From: an uncultured Alphaproteobacteria bacterium
GTDB taxonomy: Bacteria > Pseudomonadota > Alphaproteobacteria > UBA7985 > CAJQQZ01
Direction: 5' to 3'
Assembly (NCBI GenBank): GCA_905480445.1
Contig: CAJQQJ010000359.1
Location: forward strand, 1-13,834
DNA length: 13,834 bases
Shown here: one piece after another, positions 7,540-13,834 of the stretch
Layout: each line of letters starts with the position of its first letter
How positions within the stretch are numbered: position 1 is the first letter of the stretch
Program-made: the position numbers and the translations under genes
The notes under the pieces: generated by a model
The model's input: only the letters and a program-made list of their open reading frames with translations
The model's database searches: none
What the model was told of the DNA's origin: nothing

Positions 7540-8981
7540 CAGTTGCTGCCTTCATTGAGCGTCATGATCTTTGGTCGTCCGATCAATGGCGAACAGCGGA
7601 AGACGTCGCGAAAAAGTATTCGGCAGAAAACCTCAAGGTGCTGCGGTTATCATTTGCTGATCAACACGGCATTCTACGTGGCAAAGCTTTGATAACCGAC
7701 GATCTGTTAGAAACCGTTAAAAACGGTCTCTCGATGCCGAGCTCATTGCTGGCGAAAGACACATCGCACAAAACTGTTTTTCCAACATTTACTCGTGATG
7801 GTGGTTTTGACGTCGTCGGTATGGCCGGTGTCGCCGATATTGTCATGGTGCCGGATCCAACAACGTTCAAAGTTTTGCCCTGGTCAGAAGACACTGGTTG
7901 GATGCTCTGTGATCTTTACTTCCCCGATGGGCGTCCAGTGCCGTTCTGTACGAGACGCAAAGCCAGGGAGGCTGTTGAAGCTTTAGGACACGACGGCTTC
8001 AACATCATGGCCGGGCTCGAAGTAGAGCTTCACCTCTTTGCTTTAGATGATGCCAAGCTAGAACCACACCATGCCGGACAACCTGGTGAACCGCCGGCGG
8101 TTTCCTTGTTAAACCAAGGATATCAATATCTTACAGAAACGCGCCTTGACGAATTGGGACCAATTCTTAATGTTTTACGTAAACAACTCGCGAAACTTGG
8201 TCTGCCTCTCCGTTCTCTGGAGAATGAGTTCGGGCCCAGCCAGATTGAGATGACTTTCCAGCCTAGAGCGGGCATTGGCGCGGCTGATGACATGGTGTTG
8301 TTGCGTTCCGCAGTCAAACAAATCTGCAGCCGACACGGCATTCATGCAACCTTCATGTGTCGCCCGCAGCTGCCTTCGCTGTTCGCAAGCGGTTGGCATT
8401 TGCATCAATCGCTGATCGATCCAAAGACTGGTGCGAACCTCTTTGTGTCAAACGAGAAAAATACGCATCTCTCTGATCTCGCCCTCAACTTTGTAGGCGG
8501 TTTGCTGAAACATGCTAGAGCCTCAGCCTTGTTCACCACCCCTACCATCAACGGATATAAGCGTTTCCGCTCTTACTCACTGGCACCTGATAGGGCTGTT
8601 TGGGGTCTAGACAACAAGGGTATGATGGTCCGCGCGATTGGGCAGCCGGGTGATCCAGCAACCAGGATCGAGAACCGTATTGGGGAACCAACAGCAAATC
8701 CCTACCTCTACCTAGCATCTCAGGTCTATGCTGGATTGGACGGCATTCAAAATGGCACGAACCCTGGATCTCCGTCGGTTGAGGCCTATGAGAGTGAGGC
8801 GGACCTGTTGCCGACATCCCTAATGGAAGCCGTCTCGGCAACCAAAGGTGACCAGTTCTATAGAAGCAAACTAGGCGGTAGCTTTGTGGACTATCTCGTT
8901 AAAATCAAAGAAGCAGAGATAGCCAGGTTCCTGTCAGAAGTGACCGACTGGGAGCATAGAGAATACTTCCAACTTTTCTGA
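7536..8981 (+). CDS. Glutamine synthetase-family ligase (gamma-glutamyl-amide synthetase-like)
   Basis: A 481-residue member of the glutamine synthetase superfamily. The catalytic elements are intact: GLEVELHLF (160-168) with E162/E164, LENEFGPSQIEM (228-239) with E229/E231/E238, the ATP/ammonia-site SGWHLHQS (285-292) with H288/H290, NGYKRFRSY (339-347), and TRIENRIGEPTANPYLY (376-392) with E379/R381. The tyrosine segment that is adenylylated in enteric GlnA is absent; the equivalent stretch reads EADLLPTSL, so it is probably not the housekeeping enzyme. Paralogues such as PuuA, IpuC and TdnQ/AtdA1 attach glutamate to putrescine, isopropylamine or aniline. Start ATG 7536 overlaps the Rieske stop; a GGGA about 10 nt upstream can serve as ribosome site. 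TdnQ-type ligases also act with Rieske oxygenases, which supports an amine substrate. The acceptor amine is unknown. Confidence 0.92.
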   Translation: MTVAAFIERHDLWSSDQWRTAEDVAKKYSAENLKVLRLSFADQHGILRGKALITDDLLETVKNGLSMPSSLLAKDTSHKTVFPTFTRDGGFDVVGMAGVADIVMVPDPTTFKVLPWSEDTGWMLCDLYFPDGRPVPFCTRRKAREAVEALGHDGFNIMAGLEVELHLFALDDAKLEPHHAGQPGEPPAVSLLNQGYQYLTETRLDELGPILNVLRKQLAKLGLPLRSLENEFGPSQIEMTFQPRAGIGAADDMVLLRSAVKQICSRHGIHATFMCRPQLPSLFASGWHLHQSLIDPKTGANLFVSNEKNTHLSDLALNFVGGLLKHARASALFTTPTINGYKRFRSYSLAPDRAVWGLDNKGMMVRAIGQPGDPATRIENRIGEPTANPYLYLASQVYAGLDGIQNGTNPGSPSVEAYESEADLLPTSLMEAVSATKGDQFYRSKLGGSFVDYLVKIKEAEIARFLSEVTDWEHREYFQLF

Positions 8982-8997
8982 CACGCTAATGCCAGCT

Positions 8998-9747
8998 CTA
9001 TTGTTGAGTTTCGGACAACCCATTTAAAAGCGTTACAGCTTGGCGTTCGCAGCCCATTGACAGCATCCACTTCAAAACATGGCCTATCTGCTCACCGTCA
9101 AGATCTTGAGGTTGGACATGTAGAATGAGCCGCCTGGGCTCCTTGCCTAGGCGAACGACAAGAAGGTCGCCGTCAACATGAAATGCCTTTGGTAAAGCCA
9201 GAAGATTAGAGTTTTCAGGCCATTTGATACCTGTTAGGCGGGCACTGTCACTCCTTAGGGAGACATCAATCATTTGAGAGTTGTTTTTTCTCCAAAAATG
9301 AGCGCCATCATTTGGGATGCAACGATTTCCGGAACTATCAACATTGATTAGCAAATGGTTCTTATCCGCCAGTTCGATCGGAAGAGTTCTACGTGCCGCG
9401 CCGATCACCGTCGATTGCTTTTTCACACCCAAAATCAGGTTGGAAACTGTCGAAAGGAAACTCTCGTTTTCTTCAGACGAAGGCTTATTTTCAGTTGGGA
9501 TTTGTCCAAGAAATGGCCCCTTGAGCTCAATTACTTCACCAGCTTGCGTCATCAGCGACAAGCCTGTCCCTTCTTGCAAGTCCAACCTGCTTTGTTCATC
9601 CAAGATCTGACCACGTTCAAAATTACTCGTCGGACCAGAAACTGCTATGATCACCAAATCTTCTGCCAGCGCTGATGACAGCCCAAAGGCTGTAAAGCAA
9701 GACAAGACCCCCCAAACTAATATCAGGCTATCCCGTAGAGAAAGCAC
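8998..9747 (-). CDS. Exported protein with FecR-like segment, last gene of the caspase-cyclase operon
   Basis: A predicted 249-residue secreted or periplasmic protein of unknown function. Residues 1-28 look like a Sec signal peptide: MLSLRD, a hydrophobic core, and a likely cut after SALA. Residues 45-79 (start RGQILDEQSRLDLQEG, end VIELKGPF) resemble the short beta-rich FecR-like segment found in envelope stress and iron-signalling proteins. The rest, including NSNLLALPKAFHVDG and a C-terminal helix, is not recognised. I chose GTG 9747 because GGAG sits 5 nt upstream and the signal peptide then begins properly; the frame is open to a TTG at 9771 inside the cyclase gene. It starts 10 nt after the cyclase stop, so it is co-transcribed. 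It may relay or sense an envelope signal for the cyclase (inference). Its stop lies 16 nt from the convergent ligase stop. Confidence 0.75.
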   Translation of the reverse strand: MLSLRDSLILVWGVLSCFTAFGLSSALAEDLVIIAVSGPTSNFERGQILDEQSRLDLQEGTGLSLMTQAGEVIELKGPFLGQIPTENKPSSEENESFLSTVSNLILGVKKQSTVIGAARRTLPIELADKNHLLINVDSSGNRCIPNDGAHFWRKNNSQMIDVSLRSDSARLTGIKWPENSNLLALPKAFHVDGDLLVVRLGKEPRRLILHVQPQDLDGEQIGHVLKWMLSMGCERQAVTLLNGLSETQQ

Positions 9748-9757
9748 GGTAACTCCA

Positions 9758-11716
9758 TTACTTGTTTTCAAGAATGACCTTCACTCCTTTAGCACCAGCC
9801 TTCAAACGCTCATATTGAAATTTCACCAGTCCATCCTGAGGGAATTTGTCCGTGAGTTGTCTAAATTGATCCAGAGCGGCCGGTTGGTTGCTTTCTAGCG
9901 CTTCAAATGCAACCGAAAAACTTTCTGGTGTGCAATGTCTTTTGCTCGTTCCATCAAAGGGTTCCAAACACCGAATAGCTTCGCTCTTCCCCTTTAACAC
10001 AACATCACCTATGGGTCGGAACTTGTGTGACTTACATTCTTGGGCAACGGATTGACTAACACAAATACGCGTACCGAAGTAACGATTAGCGCCCTCTAAT
10101 CTTGAAGCAATGTTCACACAGTCACCATGACCAGTGTAGTCAAAGAAACGCTCTCCACCAAAATTGCCAATGACAGCCATTCCCTTGTGAACGCCAATGC
10201 GGGTGACGCCCAAAGTAAGCCCAGCCATGAGCATTTTTTGTCGGTATTCTTCGCTGAAGCTATCAATCGCCAAAGACAGACCCACGGCTAACTCAGCCTG
10301 ATCTTTTTGCTCTTCAGGCGCACCAAAGAAGCCGACAACTGAATCTCCAATTAACTTGTCGATCGTCGCCCCGTGATCAAGGAAAAGTTGGCAAATACCA
10401 TTCAAATAGGAATTGAGTATTGTTGTCACTTTACTTGGATCTTCTGCTTCAACCAAAGCAGTAAAGCCTTGTAAGTCTGTAAACAAATAGGTCACGGTGC
10501 GGCTCTCACCGCCCAACTCTAATTTTTGCCGTCCCGCGGCTATGTTTCGTGCAACCGCTGGACTGACGTATTTCGCGAAGGCTGTTTCCACAAATCGCTT
10601 TTGCTCTCTATCCTTCAGCCATTGTCGAAGAGACACTATGGCTGTCACACAGCCAACAGTGAGAATAATTGAAACCGATGGCAATTGGATATCAAACCAT
10701 CTGTAGATCAGAAAAACGACGGCTAAGTAACCGAGCAAAACCGATGCGACAGCTAGCAGCCTATAGGAAAGACGGTAATCAGTGACTAAAACAAAAATTG
10801 CGCCCAGCGCCAAACCAAACCCAATCGCCAACGCGATGAACGGATTGAGTTTCTGGACCTCGGCCCTGCCCAACAACTGCTGAATGAGATGCGCGTGGAT
10901 CATGACCCCGGGCAGATTTCCTTGCTCCACACCATGGGTTGTAACAAAGGGTGTTGGGCTTCTGTCTGAATCTGGGAGGTCAACACCTAAGAGAACAATT
11001 TTCCCAGTGAACCAGCTTTGTGGCAACGATTGAATGAGGTGGGCGGGATAGCTTGGAAAAGAATACACACCACCTTTCTCATCAGTTGAGTAAGCGATAC
11101 GACCATCTATGTCCGGCGGCGGCTGTCTTACGAGCTGAGCAACAGCAAAAGAAAGGGATGGGTGCCAATTTCCGTCAATGTTTCGGCCTCCATAGACCTC
11201 CCTGATTGTACCGTCATAGTTGTCACGGCTTAGTGTGACCAACCCACTATCTAAGCCAACAAGAGCCTTGTCTTGGTAGTTCAATTGACTATCCGTCAGT
11301 TGATCCTGCCGCCCCCCTCTACCGATCACTAGTGGCGTAGGAAGTGTCCGCAATAGGCTAAAAAGCCTCTCATCCTTAGAAGGTTCGGTCGAACGGTCCA
11401 ACAATAAATCTACCGCAATTACCGATGGCTTTGCTTTATCTAGCTTTTCTATCACTGACGCTAAGAATTCTCGATCTATGGGTGATCGATATGGCAACGT
11501 GGCCAATGTATCTTCGTTTATAGCAACGACAACCACATCACTCGGTTGAGTGAGAGGTTTACGCAAGTGAACAAGAAACAAATCGCCTACGAGTATCTCA
11601 ATTCGAAAGGATGCCGCGAAGCCAACACACAATGACCCAAGAACAAGGATCAATACAAGCAGGCCGCTACGATGGACTATTGTTTTCAACGAGTTGTCTT
11701 CAATTAAGAGCGGCAT
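9758..11716 (-). CDS. CHASE2-domain class III adenylate/guanylate cyclase
   Basis: A 652-residue membrane sensor. An N-terminal helix (about 14-36) precedes a periplasmic CHASE2 domain (about 40-285; VVVVAINEDTLATLPYRSPIDR and FTGKIVLLGV are typical). Three further membrane helices (about 291-365) lead to a class III cyclase domain (about 405-585). D414 in TDLQGFT and D458 in IGDSVVGFF bind the metals, and K454 with T528 in YTGHGD is the class IIIb substrate-selecting pair typical of adenylate cyclases. N535 and R539 in VNIASRLE complete the active site, so catalysis looks intact. It would make cAMP in response to a periplasmic signal. ATG 11716 is preferred over TTG 11725. It begins 21 nt after the caspase gene and is followed by the FecR-like gene, forming one operon. 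Confidence 0.93.
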   Translation of the reverse strand: MPLLIEDNSLKTIVHRSGLLVLILVLGSLCVGFAASFRIEILVGDLFLVHLRKPLTQPSDVVVVAINEDTLATLPYRSPIDREFLASVIEKLDKAKPSVIAVDLLLDRSTEPSKDERLFSLLRTLPTPLVIGRGGRQDQLTDSQLNYQDKALVGLDSGLVTLSRDNYDGTIREVYGGRNIDGNWHPSLSFAVAQLVRQPPPDIDGRIAYSTDEKGGVYSFPSYPAHLIQSLPQSWFTGKIVLLGVDLPDSDRSPTPFVTTHGVEQGNLPGVMIHAHLIQQLLGRAEVQKLNPFIALAIGFGLALGAIFVLVTDYRLSYRLLAVASVLLGYLAVVFLIYRWFDIQLPSVSIILTVGCVTAIVSLRQWLKDREQKRFVETAFAKYVSPAVARNIAAGRQKLELGGESRTVTYLFTDLQGFTALVEAEDPSKVTTILNSYLNGICQLFLDHGATIDKLIGDSVVGFFGAPEEQKDQAELAVGLSLAIDSFSEEYRQKMLMAGLTLGVTRIGVHKGMAVIGNFGGERFFDYTGHGDCVNIASRLEGANRYFGTRICVSQSVAQECKSHKFRPIGDVVLKGKSEAIRCLEPFDGTSKRHCTPESFSVAFEALESNQPAALDQFRQLTDKFPQDGLVKFQYERLKAGAKGVKVILENK

Positions 11717-11737
11717 TGAGCACAACCTGGGTACAAC

Positions 11738-13834
11738 TTACTGAACAATTTCAAACCGTTTTAGCTCTGAGACAGTACCATCCTTATAAGACAATTGGAT
11801 CGCCGTATAATCGGTGGATATGGGAAGCTCAACATAGATGGTTGGGATACCATCGTCGGCTTTGACAGCATGTGGGTCTTTGGGATCACAGGGAGAAAGT
11901 GGGAAGGTTTGGTCCAAGCCGTCGTTCCCGAAGCTGTACCGAATTTCGTCAAGGGCGCAGCGGTAGCTTAGTAAGGCTGTAAAATAGACCAGCTTTTTGT
12001 CATTGTAACCACCATAGACCAACCAGCTTTGGGAAAGTTTTTCTAGTATGTCTTTTTGACCGGCCACCAAAGCTAGATCGGGGTCAAATGGAACTTCAAA
12101 AGGCCCCTGCAACCTGTCATGAACGTCTGTGTAGGTGACCCTCAACAGGAGCTTAGGAGAGTTTGCAGAAAGCTCTATCATCGGATGTGGAATGGGCTTC
12201 CCAGTTATGGGGCTTATAGAACCCGCCAGAAATCCAGTTGATTTGGGTTCGTTCCCAGAATGGGCTACAAAAATTTCGTTAGCTTGATCAGCAATGGAAA
12301 TCGAAAGCATCCAAGATTGGTTAGATCTCATCGCTCGTATTTTGACGGGGTTTTCCATCGCCGTAGAATCAATTATTGACAAGGCCGTTAAACGCACTTC
12401 CGCATCATCAATCTGTAAGGCTGCCAATTGCTGATCATAGAAGTACCTAAGGAATTGACCTTCTTCTACCAACCGCAAAAACTCAGAGAGTAGATCCTTT
12501 TCCCTTTTTTTATCTTCTAGAGATTGTTGCCCCAATCGAGCCAATGAAAAATCCCGGCTTAATTCATAATAAGCTGGAGCAAATCTCGGGTAATCGCCAA
12601 TGAAACCCTCTAAATTCTGAACCCTTTGAGCTTTTTCCGACAGCAGATAGTTTGCAAATCTCAAAGATGGCGTGTTACCGGTTAGGGCAAATTGAGCATA
12701 AAGTTCGCGTGCGCCTCCTCGCCCTTCTTGTGCTTTAACAAAGGCTTGAAAACGATAGTGAGGGTCAACTTTCGCTTCTCCGAATGCAAAAAACTTCATG
12801 TATTCCTGACGAGCCAACGGGTAATCTCCTTGCAACTCTCGCATGCGAGCGTTTGCATAGAACTCGTGCGGTCTCGTGGGTTGCTCGACAATCAAGGACT
12901 TATTGTTCAACCGAGCGAAGAGTCTCTCAATTTGACCAGACACCGCACCTGTCCCATTCTCTTCCCCAATCTCCTCTAGTTTGATTTGCGCCAAACTAGC
13001 GAAAGCACCTTTCGGATACTGCTCCAAATAAGCCTGCAAGTTCTCTGGAGTTGCAGAGTTCTTGACGTCATTCCAAAACTGCAATTCAGCTTGGATCACA
13101 GTCGAGTCCGAGACACCCTGCAATTTAGCAATGGCCACCAGATCATTACTTGGTACAAAAACGATATCCGTCGTTAAGGATGAGTAATCCCAGGGAACTT
13201 GCTTACCAGCAGTTGCCTCGACAACGGATCTTCTAACTTTCTTAAACGCCTGTTCAATCGACACGCCAGGCTGGATAATCTCTCTGGCGATAGCCGCCGT
13301 GTAAGGGCTGTTTAGTCCGCTTCCATCTGTGGCAGTACTGCCAGGAGCTGTGGAATAAGATACAAAACTGCCAATTGGTGTTTTACGGAGTAAAGTTAGC
13401 CCTTGCGATGAACCTCCAACAGACCGCGATAACGCTGTATTTCTACAGGCATCTAACAAAACAATGTTGGCGCCTTTGTTGTATCTCTCTAATCGGGCAA
13501 GAACCCAGTCAACTGAGAGTGCTTCAAATTCGGCATCCACTTCATCTTCCAAGTCCGCCCCGATAGGCGCCAAGTAGTTTAAATTATTGGCTTGAAATCC
13601 ATGGCCGGAAAAATAGAAAAGTGCTGTGGTTCCGCTATCTTCGCCCGCTAACTTGGTTCCAAACTTTTTTATTGCTTTCTTCATCGCACGAAGATCAGCG
13701 TCAACAATCATAGTGACCTCGAAGCCAGCCTTCTCAAGGGAGTTCGAAATCAGAACCGCGTCGTTAGCGGGATTGTTAAGCGGTGACAAAGTCGAACTGT
13801 CATAACCTGCGTTCCCGATTACCAAAGCAAACCT
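11738..13834 (-). CDS. Caspase-family (peptidase C14) protein, 5' end outside the window
   Basis: About 698 residues are visible; the frame continues past the right edge, where RFALVIGNAGY is the usual first strand of the caspase domain, so only a short N-terminal part (perhaps a signal peptide) is missing. The caspase fold covers about residues 1-230 of the visible part: NPANDA, FYFSGHGFQ with catalytic H78, LLDACRN with nucleophile C130, and SYSTAPGSTATDG. Next is an ELQFW..YLEQYPKGAFASLA segment (about 250-287) often found behind bacterial caspases, then a helical region with a TPR-like stretch (about 310-480), then an unrecognised, probably beta-rich C-terminal region. Caspase-like proteases cut after Arg, Lys or Asp; the substrate is unknown. 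It is the first visible gene of an operon with the CHASE2 cyclase. Confidence 0.92.
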   Translation of the reverse strand, partial: RFALVIGNAGYDSSTLSPLNNPANDAVLISNSLEKAGFEVTMIVDADLRAMKKAIKKFGTKLAGEDSGTTALFYFSGHGFQANNLNYLAPIGADLEDEVDAEFEALSVDWVLARLERYNKGANIVLLDACRNTALSRSVGGSSQGLTLLRKTPIGSFVSYSTAPGSTATDGSGLNSPYTAAIAREIIQPGVSIEQAFKKVRRSVVEATAGKQVPWDYSSLTTDIVFVPSNDLVAIAKLQGVSDSTVIQAELQFWNDVKNSATPENLQAYLEQYPKGAFASLAQIKLEEIGEENGTGAVSGQIERLFARLNNKSLIVEQPTRPHEFYANARMRELQGDYPLARQEYMKFFAFGEAKVDPHYRFQAFVKAQEGRGGARELYAQFALTGNTPSLRFANYLLSEKAQRVQNLEGFIGDYPRFAPAYYELSRDFSLARLGQQSLEDKKREKDLLSEFLRLVEEGQFLRYFYDQQLAALQIDDAEVRLTALSIIDSTAMENPVKIRAMRSNQSWMLSISIADQANEIFVAHSGNEPKSTGFLAGSISPITGKPIPHPMIELSANSPKLLLRVTYTDVHDRLQGPFEVPFDPDLALVAGQKDILEKLSQSWLVYGGYNDKKLVYFTALLSYRCALDEIRYSFGNDGLDQTFPLSPCDPKDPHAVKADDGIPTIYVELPISTDYTAIQLSYKDGTVSELKRFEIVQ

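Noticed and set aside
8548..8841. Open frame of 97 codons on the minus strand inside the GS-like gene
   Set aside because: It lies opposite a strongly conserved catalytic region, has low-complexity Pro/Arg/Ser-rich composition and no family features; it is a shadow of the real gene.
8982..8997. Bidirectional terminator between the convergent GS-like and FecR-like genes
   Set aside because: Only 16 nt separate the stops and they contain no stem-loop or T tract.
9647..9747. Lipoprotein signal (Cys at residue 17 of the exported protein)
   Set aside because: The residues before it (VLS) fit a lipobox poorly and the hydrophobic core continues after the Cys to a normal ALA cleavage site.

Overview
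The window reads as a chromosomal segment of a Gram-negative proteobacterium, most likely a free-living (possibly marine) alphaproteobacterium. That placement is inferred from the look of the proteins: a BetA-like GMC oxidoreductase, a PhnZ-type HD protein, DUF1989 and Rieske catabolic genes, and a CHASE2-cyclase/caspase pair. No rRNA or other marker gene is present to prove it. Base composition is moderate, genes are densely packed and no mobile element, tRNA, rRNA or CRISPR array was seen.

Left part (1-2083): the 3' end of a choline-dehydrogenase-like GMC oxidoreductase is followed at once by a small SnoaL/NTF2-like gene. A convergent YqhA (UPF0114) membrane protein comes next, with a well-formed predicted promoter. 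Diverging from it is an HD-domain protein that keeps all six metal-ligand positions of PhnZ-type mixed-valent diiron oxygenases, and it ends at a textbook rho-independent terminator (2055-2082).

Central part (2108-8981, all + strand): a class I O-methyltransferase, an EamA/DMT transporter, a YtcJ-like metal-dependent amidohydrolase, a DUF1989 protein, a Rieske non-haem-iron oxygenase alpha subunit and a glutamine-synthetase-family ligase. The transporter and amidohydrolase are 5 nt apart, and the Rieske and ligase genes overlap by ATGA. The ligase plus Rieske pairing resembles the logic of aniline and alkylamine catabolism, where an amine is first gamma-glutamylated and then oxidised. With an amide-cleaving hydrolase, a DUF1989 nitrogen-metabolism protein and a transporter alongside, this looks like an uncharacterised pathway for an amine or other organic nitrogen compound. 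No electron-transfer reductase lies in the window. A palindrome-rich 192-nt gap precedes the Rieske gene and may hold operators.

Right part (8998-13834, all - strand): a three-gene operon read from the right edge. It encodes a caspase-fold (C14) protease with a His/Cys dyad and a long accessory region (5' end outside the window), a CHASE2-membrane-class III nucleotide cyclase with intact catalytic residues, and an exported protein with a FecR-like segment. This resembles a sensory cAMP-plus-caspase module of unknown output and is the other candidate for an undescribed system.
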